Positions 38,079 to 49,608 of a DNA stretch of 64,000 bases are shown here, piece after piece. This stretch comes from Pseudomonas wenzhouensis (GTDB lineage Bacteria; Pseudomonadota; Gammaproteobacteria; Pseudomonadales; Pseudomonadaceae), in contig NZ_CP072610.1 in the NCBI RefSeq assembly GCF_021029445.1, positions 682,001 to 746,000 on the forward strand. The letters run 5' to 3'. Within the stretch, counting starts at the first letter, position 1; each line of letters opens with the position of its first letter. The notes under the pieces were generated by a model that worked only from the letters and a program-made list of their open reading frames with translations, was not told the origin of the DNA and made no database searches. The position numbers and the translations under genes were made by a program.

Positions 38079-39986
38079 TCAGGCCAGGCCACTGGATACT
38101 TTCAGTACATCCAGCTGTAGGCAGGCCTGCTCGCTCAGCTCACCATCGTCGCCATGCACGCGTAGGCCCGAACGCCCTTGCTCCTTGACCCGGTAAAGAG
38201 CTGTATCGGCTGCTTTGTAAATGCCAGTGAAGTTCTTCGCATGGCGCGGATAGAGCGCCACGCCGATGCTGATGGTCACCTGCAGACGTTCGGCGCCGTA
38301 GTGCACGGGGGCCGCCAGCTCAGCCAGCAGGCGCTCGGCAATTTCCCGGGCCTGGCTTTCGGCATCGCTGCCACAGATCAGCGCGGCGAATTCATCGCCG
38401 CCCAGGCGGGCCACCGCATCACCGGCGCGCACATGTTCACGCAGGCGCCTGGCAATTACCTGCAGCATCAGATCACCAGCCGCGTGGCCAAAACGGTCAT
38501 TGATCGGCTTGAAGTGATCCAGATCAATCAGCAGCAGCGCGATGCTTTCCTTGTGCCGCTCGGCGTGCGCCAGGGCTGATTCACAGCGCTCGACCAGGTA
38601 GCGGCGGTTGGGTAGTTCGGTGAGCGAGTCGTGGAAGGCGGCGTATTGCAGTTCGCGCTCGCGATCACGCAGCTGCTCGTTGGTTGCGGCCAGTTCGGCG
38701 GTACGCATGGTCACTGCCGCCTGAAGTTCGTCGGCGCTGGCCTGCAGTTGGGCTAGGCGCGCGGTCTTCTCGCGGTCCGCCTGCTGCAGCGCGACAGCGC
38801 GTTCCTGCTTGAGTATCTGGATGCGGTAAGCCAGGGCAAAGGAGAACAGGATGGATTCGGCGGCCACGGCCAGCGGGAAGATGTAAGCGTTCCACTCGGC
38901 TGGTTGCAGCACGCCGGTGGTGCGCAGCAGGAGGATGCTGACGCTGCCCAGGACCAGACCGTAGCCGTAGAGATACAGCTGCGCCGGGAAGAAGCCCTGG
39001 CGCCAGCGTATCAGGGCGCTGCCCAACGCAGCGGGGATGCTGGTCAGAGACAGCAGGGCGATGGCCCATGCGGCCAGGTAACGCTGCTCGAACAGGTTCA
39101 GGACGATGGCGATGAGGTAGATCACGCAGGCCATGTTCAGCAGGTGATGCGCCCAGCGCACGTAGACACGCGTTTGCAGCAGGGCCTGGGTGAAGCGGCT
39201 GGCGAACAGCCCCCACAGCGATGGCAGGGTAATGCGGTCGAGCCATGGCGGTACCGCATAATTCGGCCACAGGTACTGCGCGCCGTGACCGGTCATGCTC
39301 ATGATGAACAGCAGGGCGAAGGCGGTGGTCAGCACATACCAGAAATAGGCCTTGTCGCGCAGCGAGATGAGGATGAACAGGTTGTACAGCAGCAGTGCGA
39401 AGACCACGCCGTAGATGACGCCGAGTGCCAGATTCTCGCGGGTGGCCAGTTGCGTGAGGTCGTCGAGCTGCCAGATGCGCAGCGGGAAGGAGTTGCCCGC
39501 CGGGTCGAAGGCACGCAGGTAGAAGGTCGTTGGCTGTTCACCCAGGGCTGGCAGGTCGAACACCATGCGTCGGTAGGGGTGGTCGCGGTTCTCGCTGAAG
39601 GCGACGCGCTCGCCGGCTTGACGCACCAGCCAGCCGCCCTGGCCGTCGGGTTGATGGAGCTGCAGGTCGAGTTGGGTCACCGAGCCCACTTCCAGTACCC
39701 AGTGGGCGGGTGCCTGCTCATCACGCTGCAGGGCGAGTTTGACCCACCAGGGGTTCAGACTTTGGCCAACGCTGGCGCGGCCATTGGCGGGCTGAAAGCG
39801 TGCCTGCTGTTCGGGGGCGGTAATGTTGTCGATGCTCAGTGTGCCCTGAGTATCCTCCAGTAGCTCGATATGGGCATTGAGCGGCATGCCGCTACTGGCG
39901 TCGGTGAGCACCATGGATGCGTGTGCCAGGCCGCAAGCGGACAAGCCCAGCAGAACAACGAGCAGGAGAATATGGCGCTGCAGCAT
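38079..39986 (-). CDS. 7TM-DISM sensor diguanylate cyclase
   Basis: Inner-membrane protein predicted to make c-di-GMP. Layout of 635 residues: signal peptide (1-23), periplasmic 7TMR-DISMED2 carbohydrate-binding-like domain (about 30-165), seven membrane helices (about 185-390), a coiled coil (about 400-450) and a GGDEF domain (about 455-620). The catalytic motif is intact (ARLGGDEFAAL), and RxxD (RAGD) lies five residues before it as an inhibitory I-site, so product feedback is expected. It corresponds to PA4929. Convergent with alr (19 bp between stops). It complements FimX, the PilZ protein and Orn as window genes tied to c-di-GMP. Confidence 0.92.
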   Translation of the reverse strand: MLQRHILLLVVLLGLSACGLAHASMVLTDASSGMPLNAHIELLEDTQGTLSIDNITAPEQQARFQPANGRASVGQSLNPWWVKLALQRDEQAPAHWVLEVGSVTQLDLQLHQPDGQGGWLVRQAGERVAFSENRDHPYRRMVFDLPALGEQPTTFYLRAFDPAGNSFPLRIWQLDDLTQLATRENLALGVIYGVVFALLLYNLFILISLRDKAYFWYVLTTAFALLFIMSMTGHGAQYLWPNYAVPPWLDRITLPSLWGLFASRFTQALLQTRVYVRWAHHLLNMACVIYLIAIVLNLFEQRYLAAWAIALLSLTSIPAALGSALIRWRQGFFPAQLYLYGYGLVLGSVSILLLRTTGVLQPAEWNAYIFPLAVAAESILFSFALAYRIQILKQERAVALQQADREKTARLAQLQASADELQAAVTMRTAELAATNEQLRDRERELQYAAFHDSLTELPNRRYLVERCESALAHAERHKESIALLLIDLDHFKPINDRFGHAAGDLMLQVIARRLREHVRAGDAVARLGGDEFAALICGSDAESQAREIAERLLAELAAPVHYGAERLQVTISIGVALYPRHAKNFTGIYKAADTALYRVKEQGRSGLRVHGDDGELSEQACLQLDVLKVSSGLA

Positions 39987-40261
39987 AGGTTTCCCGAAAA
40001 CAGCTGGCCGACTTTCTGAGTATATGCTCAGGATTGTTATCCGACGTAAACAAATATGGCATTAGGCTATTGCGCAAGCATGACGGCCACTTTCATCCTT
40101 CTTGTTAGCTGGATGGCGTCATGGCTAGCCCTGTGTGGGAGGGAGCGGCGCCCATCTTTTCGTGGCTTGCGCGGTATCATTAAACCCAGTGCAGTAGTCT
40201 GGTTTGGTCAATTTTTGTGCTATCATCCGCGCCCCTCGTGATAGCCCGCTGATCAAAAATT

Positions 40262-42541
<2,280 letters not shown>

Positions 42542-42546
42542 ACAAG

Positions 42547-42570
42547 ACGCCAGCCTCGAGCTGGCGTTTT
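42547..42570 (+). terminator. Intrinsic terminator after the YgiQ gene
   Basis: ACGCCAGC, loop CTCGA, GCTGGCGT, TTTT, 6 bp past the stop codon. Confidence 0.85.
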
Positions 42571-42716
42571 GCTGTTTGCAATGTCGAATGAGTTAGAGTG
42601 CTGCTGCTGTCAGTTGGGTCTGCTCTATCGTTGTGCGTCCATTCGCTGCTGGTGCGGGTGATGCACTGTTGTGGGGCTTGCCGCGGCGCGCGCCCTTGAA
42701 AACCGGTGTTGCGTCT

Positions 42717-42733
42717 CTGGCATAAGTCTTGCG
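42717..42733 (+). promoter_or_regulatory. Sigma54-type promoter of the transglutaminase operon
   Basis: CTGGCATAAGTCTTGCG has GG and GC separated by 10 bp and matches CTGGCA-N6-TTGC of the -24/-12 consensus YTGGCACGNNNNTTGCW (differing at three positions). Expected start of transcription about 42744, with 26 nt to the GTG start at 42771. No activator site was identified by eye. Confidence 0.45.
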
Positions 42734-42770
42734 CTGTTCAGCACATCGCCCAGGCTAGCAGGAGGCCGCC

Positions 42771-45700
42771 GTGTCGATTCATGTCGCGCTGCACCATGTC
42801 ACCCACTACCGCTACGACCGTGCGGTCAATCTCGGGCCGCAGGTCGTACGCTTGCGCCCGGCACCGCACAGTCGCACGCGTATCCTTTCCTACGCATTGA
42901 AGGTTGAGCCGGGCGAGCACTTCATCAATTGGCAGCAGGACCCGCAGGGCAACTACCTGGCGCGCCTGGTGTTTCCGGAGAAGACCCGCGAGTTCAAGGT
43001 CGAGGTAGACCTGGTCGCCGAGATGGCGGTGTTCAACCCCTTCGACTTCTTCCTCGAGCCTTACGCCGAACGTATTCCCTTCGCCTATACCGAGGGCGAG
43101 CAGCGCGAGCTGGCGCCTTACCTGATCAAGTTGCCGGCGACGCCGCTATTCGCCAAGTACCTGGCCGGCATTTCCCGCGAGCCGGTGCCCAGCATCGACT
43201 TTCTGGTCGGGCTGAATCAGCGCCTGTCGGCTGACATCCGTTACCTGATTCGCATGGAGCCGGGCGTGCAGACGCCGGAGCAGTCGCTGGAGCTGGCTTC
43301 CGGCTCCTGCCGCGACTCGGCCTGGCTGCTGGTGCAGCTGCTGCGGCACCTGGGGCTGGCGACGCGTTTCGTTTCCGGCTACCTGATCCAGCTCACCGCC
43401 GACGTCAAAGCCCTCGACGGCCCCAGCGGCACTGACAAGGACTTCACCGACCTGCACGCCTGGAGCGAGGTGTACCTGCCCGGCGCTGGCTGGATCGGCC
43501 TCGACCCGACTTCCGGCCTGTTTGCTGGCGAAGGTCATATTCCGCTGGCCTGCAGCCCGGAGCCGTCCTCGGCGGCGCCGATCACCGGCGGGCTGGACGA
43601 GTGTGAGGTGGAATTCGAGCACCTGATGAGCGTGGAGCGGGTGTGGGAGGCGCCGCGCGTCACCAAACCCTACAGCGAGGCGCAATGGCAGGCGATCCAG
43701 GCGCTGGGCCAGCAGATCGACGATGACCTGCACAAGCACGACGTGCGCCTGACCATGGGCGGCGAGCCGACCTTCGTCGCTCTCGATTATCCCGATGACG
43801 ACGAGTGGAACACCGCCGCGCTCGGGCCGAACAAGCGCCGCTTGGCCGCCGATCTGTTCTACCGCCTGCGCAGTCACTATGCGCCCAAGGCGCTGGTGCA
43901 CTTCGGCCAGGGCAAGTGGTACCCCGGCGAGCAGTTGCCGCGCTGGTCGCTGAACTGTTTCTGGCGCCGCGATGGTGAGCCGCTGTGGCACGACCCCAAG
44001 CTGCTGGCCGATGAGAAGCGCGGTTATGGCGCTACGGCAGAAACGGCCTCGCGTTTTCTCGCCACCCTGGCGGCGCATCTGGGTGTAGATGGCGGCAACG
44101 TTTTCCCGGCCTATGAGGACTGGTTCTACTACCTGTGGCGCGAGCGCAAGCTGCCGGACAACGTCACTCCGGACGATCCGCGCCTGAGCGACCCGCTGGA
44201 GCGCGAGCGCCTGCGCAAGGTGTTCGACCAGGGCCTCGACGCCGTGGTCGGTCACGTGCTGCCGCTGGCGCGCCAGGTAGTGGGCAACGGCTGGCAGAGC
44301 GGGCGCTGGTTCCTGCGCGACGAGCATTGCCGTCTGTTGCCGGGCGACTCGGCGCTGGGCTATCGGCTGCCGCTGGATTCCATGCCCTGGGTCAGTCAGG
44401 CCGACTACCCTTACGTCAATCCGGTCGACCCCAGCCAGGCGTTGCCGCCGTTGCCCAGTCCGGCGCAGATCCAGCGTCAGCTGCGCGGTGTCTGGCGCGG
44501 CGCCAGTGCCGGCCCGCAGAGCGCGCGCCCGGCCAACGGGCAATCGGCTGCCGGCATCGTCCGTACCGCGCTGTGCGCCGAGCCCCGCGATGGCCGTCTG
44601 TATCTGTTCATGCCGCCGCTGAGCCATCTCGAAGACTATCTGGAGTTGGTCGCGGCCATCGAGGCCGTGGCTGCCGAGCTCAAATGCCCGGTGCTACTGG
44701 AGGGCTACGAGCCGCCGCTGGACCCGCGCCTGCAGTATTTCCGCGTTACCCCCGACCCGGGCGTGATCGAGGTCAACATCCACCCGGCCGCCAGTTGGGA
44801 TGAGCTGGTCGAGCGCTGCGAATTTCTTTACGAGGCCGCGCGGCAGTCGCGTCTGTCCAGCGAGAAATTCATGATCGACGGACGCCACACCGGCACCGGC
44901 GGTGGCAACCACTTCGTCCTCGGCGGGGCGACGCCGGGGGATTCGCCCTTCCTGCGCCGTCCCGACCTGCTGCGTAGCCTGATCAGCTATTGGCACAACC
45001 ACCCGTCGCTGTCCTATCTGTTCAGCGGGCTGTTCATCGGCCCGACGTCACAGGCGCCGCGTGTCGATGAGGCGCGCAACGATGCTCTGTACGAGCTGGA
45101 GATCGCCTTCGCGCAGATGCCCGAACCGGGGCGCGACTGCCCGCCGTGGCTGGTCGATCGGCTGTTGCGCAACCTGCTGGTGGACGTCACCGGCAACACT
45201 CACCGCGCCGAGTTCTGCATCGACAAGCTGTACTCGCCGGACTCGGCCACTGGTCGCCTGGGTCTGCTCGAACTGCGCGCCTTCGAGATGCCGCCGCATG
45301 CGCAGATGAGCCTGGCTCAACAACTGTTGCTGCGTGCGCTGATCGCGCGCTTCTGGCAGGAGCCCTATCGGCCGGCGAAGCTGGTGCGTTGGGGCACCGA
45401 GTTGCACGACCGTTACCTGCTACCGCATTTCATCGAGCAGGACTTCGCCGATGTGCTGCAGGAACTGGGTGCCTTTGGCTATCGCCTACGCAGCGAATGG
45501 TTCGCCCCGCATCTGGAGTTCCGCTTTCCCAAGGCCGGCGACTTCATGGTCAAGGGTATCGACCTGGAAGTGCGTCAGGCGCTGGAGCCTTGGCACGTGC
45601 TGGGTGAGGAGGGGGCGGTCGGTGGCACCGTACGCTACGTCGACTCGTCCCTGGAGCGGCTGCAGGTGAAGGTGAACGGCATGGCCCCGGATCGCTATGT

Positions 45701-46064
45701 GTTGACCTGCAACGGCGTGCCGGTGCCGCTGCGGCCGACTGGCAAGGTTGGCGAGTTCGTTGGTGGTGTGCGTTTCCGCGCCTGGCAGCCGGCCAGTTGC
45801 CTGCAACCGACCATCGGTGTGCACGCGCCGCTGGTGTTTGACCTGATCGACACCTGGATGCAGCGCTCGCTGGGTGGTTGCCAGTACCATGTCGCGCATC
45901 CGGGCGGTCGTAACTACGACAGCCTGCCGGTCAACGCCTACGAGGCCGAGAGCCGGCGCCTGGCGCGCTTCTTCCGCCTGGGCCATAGCCCGGGCAAGCG
46001 CCCTGTCATGCAGCCGATAGACAATAATGAACTGCCGATGACCCTGGATCTGCGTCGCGTCTGA
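42771..46064 (+). CDS. Transglutaminase-like / DUF2126 putative amidoligase fusion protein
   Basis: A 1097-residue protein without signal peptide. Residues about 1-290 are a bacterial transglutaminase-like domain: an N-terminal beta region (VTHYRYDRAV), catalytic Cys near 180 (ASGSCRDSAWLL), His near 228 (DLHAWSEVYLPG) and Asp near 243 (IGLDPT). Residues about 310-1090 are DUF2126, described as a putative amidoligase. Candidate active-site elements are RLTMGGEPTFVA, VNIHPAASWDEL and GRHTGTGGGNHFVLGG. The GTG at 42771 follows GGAGG. First gene of a three-gene unit. The substrate is unknown; comparative genomics (Iyer, Aravind and colleagues) predicted peptide ligation or tagging chemistry for such clusters. 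Confidence 0.88.
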   Translation: MSIHVALHHVTHYRYDRAVNLGPQVVRLRPAPHSRTRILSYALKVEPGEHFINWQQDPQGNYLARLVFPEKTREFKVEVDLVAEMAVFNPFDFFLEPYAERIPFAYTEGEQRELAPYLIKLPATPLFAKYLAGISREPVPSIDFLVGLNQRLSADIRYLIRMEPGVQTPEQSLELASGSCRDSAWLLVQLLRHLGLATRFVSGYLIQLTADVKALDGPSGTDKDFTDLHAWSEVYLPGAGWIGLDPTSGLFAGEGHIPLACSPEPSSAAPITGGLDECEVEFEHLMSVERVWEAPRVTKPYSEAQWQAIQALGQQIDDDLHKHDVRLTMGGEPTFVALDYPDDDEWNTAALGPNKRRLAADLFYRLRSHYAPKALVHFGQGKWYPGEQLPRWSLNCFWRRDGEPLWHDPKLLADEKRGYGATAETASRFLATLAAHLGVDGGNVFPAYEDWFYYLWRERKLPDNVTPDDPRLSDPLERERLRKVFDQGLDAVVGHVLPLARQVVGNGWQSGRWFLRDEHCRLLPGDSALGYRLPLDSMPWVSQADYPYVNPVDPSQALPPLPSPAQIQRQLRGVWRGASAGPQSARPANGQSAAGIVRTALCAEPRDGRLYLFMPPLSHLEDYLELVAAIEAVAAELKCPVLLEGYEPPLDPRLQYFRVTPDPGVIEVNIHPAASWDELVERCEFLYEAARQSRLSSEKFMIDGRHTGTGGGNHFVLGGATPGDSPFLRRPDLLRSLISYWHNHPSLSYLFSGLFIGPTSQAPRVDEARNDALYELEIAFAQMPEPGRDCPPWLVDRLLRNLLVDVTGNTHRAEFCIDKLYSPDSATGRLGLLELRAFEMPPHAQMSLAQQLLLRALIARFWQEPYRPAKLVRWGTELHDRYLLPHFIEQDFADVLQELGAFGYRLRSEWFAPHLEFRFPKAGDFMVKGIDLEVRQALEPWHVLGEEGAVGGTVRYVDSSLERLQVKVNGMAPDRYVLTCNGVPVPLRPTGKVGEFVGGVRFRAWQPASCLQPTIGVHAPLVFDLIDTWMQRSLGGCQYHVAHPGGRNYDSLPVNAYEAESRRLARFFRLGHSPGKRPVMQPIDNNELPMTLDLRRV

Positions 46065-46076
46065 CGTCGATTCCGT

Positions 46077-46128
46077 CTGTGGGAGGGGCTTTAGCCGCGA
46101 ACCGTCGCCGCTGAAGCGCCTCCCACGG
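46077..46128. repeat. REP-type inverted repeat inside the transglutaminase operon
   Basis: CTGTGGGAGGGGCTTTAGC from 46077 faces GCTGAAGCGCCTCCCACGG ending at 46128 (imperfect). It lies in the 117-bp gap between the first and second genes and could attenuate or stabilise the polycistronic mRNA. A third REP family in this window. Confidence 0.7.
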
Positions 46129-46181
46129 ATACAGCATCAACCTGCATCACGCTGCACCGCCTTGCCACTGCCGAGCCTGCC

Positions 46182-48668
46182 ATGCACGACCTGCTAGACG
46201 ATTATCCGCCCCCTGCCGGGGCCTACCACGAACTGCTCGACGCCAAGGGCAACGTGCGCCCGCACTGGCGCCGCCTTTACGAGCAACTGGCACGCAGCCG
46301 CCCGGAACACCTGGCGCAGCGCGAGGCGATGCTGGCGCGGCAGATTCAGGAAAACGGCGTTACCTACAACGTCTACGCCGACCCGGACGGCGCCGACCGC
46401 CCGTGGGAACTCGACCTGCTGCCCAATCTGATCCCCGCTGACGAGTGGCAGCAGATCGCCGCTGGCGTGGCGCAGCGCGCGACCTTGCTCAACCGCGTGC
46501 TGGCCGATCTGTATGGCCCGCAGAAGCTGATCGCCGAGGGCTTGCTGCCGACCGAGCTGGTGTTCGGCCACAACAATTTCCTCTGGCCGTGCCAGGGCAT
46601 GCAGGCGCCGGGCGGTACCTGGCTGCACCTGTATGCAGTGGATCTGGCCCGGGCGCCGGACGGGCGCTGGTGGGTCACCGCCGACCGCACCCAGGCGCCA
46701 TCCGGTGCCGGTTATGCGCTGGAGAACCGGCAGATCGTCTCGCGTGCCTTCCCCGAGCTGTACCGCGACCTGCGCGTGCAGTACCTGGCCGGTTTCTTCC
46801 GTACCCTGCAGGACACCCTGGCACGTCAGGCGCCAAGTGGCGGCGAGACACCGCTGGTGGTGCTGCTGACGCCGGGGCGCTTCAACGAGAGCTACTTCGA
46901 ACACCTGTACCTGGCGCGCCAGCTAGGTTATCCACTGGTCGAAGGCAGCGACCTGACCGTGCGCGACGCAACCCTCTACCTCAAGACTCTGGCCGGCCTG
47001 CGCCGCGTGCATGCGGTGCTGCGCCGTCTCGACGACGACTACTGCGACCCGCTGGAGCTGCGTACCGATTCCGCCCTTGGCGTACCTGGCCTGCTCGAGG
47101 CCGTGCGCCGTGGCCGCGTGCTGGTGGCCAATGCCTTGGGCAGCGGCGTGCTGGAATCCCCCGGCCTGCCCGGCTTTTTGCCGGCGATCAGCGAGCACCT
47201 GTTGGGCGAAGAACTGCTGCTGCCATCCATCGCCAGCTGGTGGTGCGGCGAGCCGCCGGTACTGGACGAGGCGCTGGAGAAACTCGATCAGCTGCTGGTA
47301 CGTCCGGCCTTCCCCTCGCAGAGCTTCAATCCGGTATTCGGCCGTGATCTGGACGAGGCGCAGCGCGCCAAGCTGGCTGAGCGCCTGCAGGCACGTCCCT
47401 ACGCCTATGTCGCGCAAGCGAGGGCCAAGCTGTCGCAGGCACCAGTGTGGGACGGCAGCGGTTTGCAGCCGCGGGCCATCGGCATGCGCGTGTTCGCCGT
47501 GGCCAGCGCCGATGGCTATCGGGTGATGCCGGGTGGCCTGACGCGTGTGGCCGCCGAGGCCGATGCCGAGGTCGTGTCGATGCAGCGCGGCGGGGCGAGC
47601 AAGGATACCTGGGTGCTCGGCACGCGGCAGAGTGGCGGCGAGCCCTGGCAGACGCAGCGTACGCTCGGCACCGCCGACCTGGTCCGTAGCGACCCCTTCC
47701 TGCCTTCACGCGTGGTGGAGAACCTGTACTGGTTCGGTCGTTACGCCGAGCGCTGCGAGGGCAATGCGCGCCTGCTGCGCATCATGCTGGCGCGCTACGT
47801 CGATGACGATGACGACCCGCAGGCGCTGCAGAGCGCGCTGGCGCTGGCGCAGGAATTGGGCCTGCTGGCAGATCCCGACGAGGGTGAACTGGCGGAGCGT
47901 CTGCTGCAAGCGCTGCTCGGCAGCGACTGGCCGGCCAGTCTGCGCGCCAACCTGCAGCGTCTGCAATGGGCTGCCGGCAGTGTGCGCGGCAAGCTGTCCC
48001 AGGCTAACTGGCAGGCGCTGGTGGAATTGCAGCGCGAGGCGCAGCTGCTTGAAGGCCAACCGGCCGACTTCGGTGAACTGCTGGATTTTCTCAACCGCCT
48101 ACTGATGTCGTTGGCGGCGCTGTCGGGCTTCGCCCTCGACGACATGACCCGCGATGACGGCTGGCGCTTTCTCATGCTCGGCCGCTACATCGAGCGCCTG
48201 CAGTTTCTCTGCGACAGCTTCGCCGGCTTCCTGCGCAGCGGTTCATCCACCGATCAATCAGCGCTGGAGTGGCTGTTGGAACTGGGTAACAGCAGCATCA
48301 CTTACCGCACCCGCTACCTGGCTTCGGCGCAGTTGATCCCGGTGCTCGACTTGCTGCTGCTGGACGAGCAGAACCCGCACGCGGTGATCTTCCAGATGCG
48401 CACCCTGCTGCGTTCGCTGGAAGGGCTCAATGAGCGCTTCGAGCTGCCGGCCGAGCGCTACCTGGCGTATCTGGAGGAGCAGCTTGCCGCGTTCAGCCTC
48501 GCCAGTTTGGAAAACCCGCTGTTCGGCCCCGGCAGCACCCGCGCGGTGCTCGAAGGCCTGGCCGATCTGCTGGTGGCCATCAGCGAGGCCGCCGGCGCGG
48601 TATCCGATCATCTTGGCCTGCGCTTCTTCGCTCATGTCGATGTCAGCCAACGGACGCAATCCTCATGA
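46182..48668 (+). CDS. Circularly permuted ATP-grasp / Alpha-E domain fusion protein
   Basis: 828 residues. The N-terminal two thirds (about 60-480) are a circularly permuted type 2 ATP-grasp domain: FGHNNFLWPCQGMQ, TADRTQAPSGAGYALENR, TPGRFNESYFEH, VANALGSGVLESPG, SASWWCGEP-like SIASWWCGEP. The C-terminal third begins with LPSRVVENLYWFGRYAERCE near residue 507 and is an Alpha-E domain (all-helical, formerly DUF403). In many bacteria these are two genes; here they are one. ATP-grasp enzymes form amide or peptide bonds through acyl phosphates. The stop overlaps the next ATG (ATGA). Substrate unknown. Confidence 0.88.
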   Translation: MHDLLDDYPPPAGAYHELLDAKGNVRPHWRRLYEQLARSRPEHLAQREAMLARQIQENGVTYNVYADPDGADRPWELDLLPNLIPADEWQQIAAGVAQRATLLNRVLADLYGPQKLIAEGLLPTELVFGHNNFLWPCQGMQAPGGTWLHLYAVDLARAPDGRWWVTADRTQAPSGAGYALENRQIVSRAFPELYRDLRVQYLAGFFRTLQDTLARQAPSGGETPLVVLLTPGRFNESYFEHLYLARQLGYPLVEGSDLTVRDATLYLKTLAGLRRVHAVLRRLDDDYCDPLELRTDSALGVPGLLEAVRRGRVLVANALGSGVLESPGLPGFLPAISEHLLGEELLLPSIASWWCGEPPVLDEALEKLDQLLVRPAFPSQSFNPVFGRDLDEAQRAKLAERLQARPYAYVAQARAKLSQAPVWDGSGLQPRAIGMRVFAVASADGYRVMPGGLTRVAAEADAEVVSMQRGGASKDTWVLGTRQSGGEPWQTQRTLGTADLVRSDPFLPSRVVENLYWFGRYAERCEGNARLLRIMLARYVDDDDDPQALQSALALAQELGLLADPDEGELAERLLQALLGSDWPASLRANLQRLQWAAGSVRGKLSQANWQALVELQREAQLLEGQPADFGELLDFLNRLLMSLAALSGFALDDMTRDDGWRFLMLGRYIERLQFLCDSFAGFLRSGSSTDQSALEWLLELGNSSITYRTRYLASAQLIPVLDLLLLDEQNPHAVIFQMRTLLRSLEGLNERFELPAERYLAYLEEQLAAFSLASLENPLFGPGSTRAVLEGLADLLVAISEAAGAVSDHLGLRFFAHVDVSQRTQSS

Positions 48669-49558
48669 GCAGCGCCTTTTATCAAGTTCTGCACGACACT
48701 CACTATCGCTATTCGGCGCCGGTTTCCCTGGCCCAGCAACTGGCGCACCTGTGGCCGCGCGAATGCCCCTGGCAGCGCTGCCAGGAAAAGGAGCTGCGTA
48801 TCGACCCGCAGCCCTGCCAGCGCCGTGACGGTCTGGACGTGTTTGGCAACCCGCTGACGCGGCTGGTGTTCGAGCGCCCGCATGAGGCGCTCAGCGTCAG
48901 TGCGCGGCTGCGTGTCGAGGTGCTGGCACGCCCTGCGCTCGACCTCGACGATTCGCCGAATTGGGAGGCGGCCTGCGCGGCGCTCAGCTATAGCGGCAAG
49001 CCGATGGAGCCGGCATTGCTGGAAGCGGCACGCTATCGCTTCGAGTCACCCTACGTACGCCTCAAGCAGGTCTTTGCCGACTTCGCTGACGACTGCTTCA
49101 CGCCAGGGCGCCCGTTGCTGCAGGCCGGCCAGGCACTGATGCAGAAGATTTTCGAGGAGTTCAGTTTCGATGCTGGCGCCACTCAGGTGACCACGCCACT
49201 GCTGCAGGTGCTGGAAGAAAAACGCGGCGTCTGCCAGGACTTCGCCCACCTGATGCTCGCCTGCCTGCGTTCGCGCGGCCTGGCGGCCCGCTATGTCAGC
49301 GGCTACCTGCTGACCCAGCCGCCACCCGGCCAACCACGGCTGATCGGCGCCGATGCCTCGCACGCCTGGATCTCGCTGTATTGTCCGCGTCAGGGTTGGG
49401 TGGATTTTGATCCGACCAACAACCTACGTCCGGCGCTGGAGCACATCACCCTGGCCTGGGGCCGGGATTTCTCCGATGTGTCGCCGCTGCGTGGGGTGAT
49501 CCTGGGGGGCGGCAGCCACGATCCGGACGTGCAGGTCACGGTGCTGCCGTTGGGGTAG
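48665..49558 (+). CDS. Stand-alone transglutaminase family protein
   Basis: 297 residues with the same fold as the N-terminal domain of the 42771 gene: N-terminal beta region (LHDTHYRYSAPV), catalytic Cys near 190 (EKRGVCQDFAHLML), His near 233 (DASHAWISLYCP) and Asp in VDFDPTNN. No signal peptide, so presumably cytoplasmic. Such proteins may act as proteases or transamidases on isopeptide-like bonds. Third gene of the unit, coupled to the ATP-grasp gene by a 4-bp overlap. It converges on azurin 50 bp away. Confidence 0.9.
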   Translation: MSSAFYQVLHDTHYRYSAPVSLAQQLAHLWPRECPWQRCQEKELRIDPQPCQRRDGLDVFGNPLTRLVFERPHEALSVSARLRVEVLARPALDLDDSPNWEAACAALSYSGKPMEPALLEAARYRFESPYVRLKQVFADFADDCFTPGRPLLQAGQALMQKIFEEFSFDAGATQVTTPLLQVLEEKRGVCQDFAHLMLACLRSRGLAARYVSGYLLTQPPPGQPRLIGADASHAWISLYCPRQGWVDFDPTNNLRPALEHITLAWGRDFSDVSPLRGVILGGGSHDPDVQVTVLPLG

Positions 49559-49563
49559 GAGGC

Positions 49564-49592
49564 GTGGGAGGGCGCACTGGCGCTGCTCCCAC
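49564..49592. terminator. Hairpin between the convergent transglutaminase and azurin genes
   Basis: GTGGGAG (49564-49570) and CTCCCAC (49586-49592) with further pairing inside. No long T-run follows, but its place 5 bp after one stop and 16 bp from the other suggests a bidirectional terminator or REP-derived stem. Confidence 0.4.
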
Positions 49593-49608
49593 GATCATCG
49601 CAGGCCTT

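Noticed and set aside
40056..40062. GGCATTA resembling one end of an IS4-type element upstream of the YgiQ gene
   Set aside because: No partner end and no direct repeats at suitable distance.
40200..40230. TTGGTC and TATCAT as a promoter for the YgiQ gene
   Set aside because: Spacing between the hexamers is only about 11 bp; no acceptable -35 at 16-18 bp.
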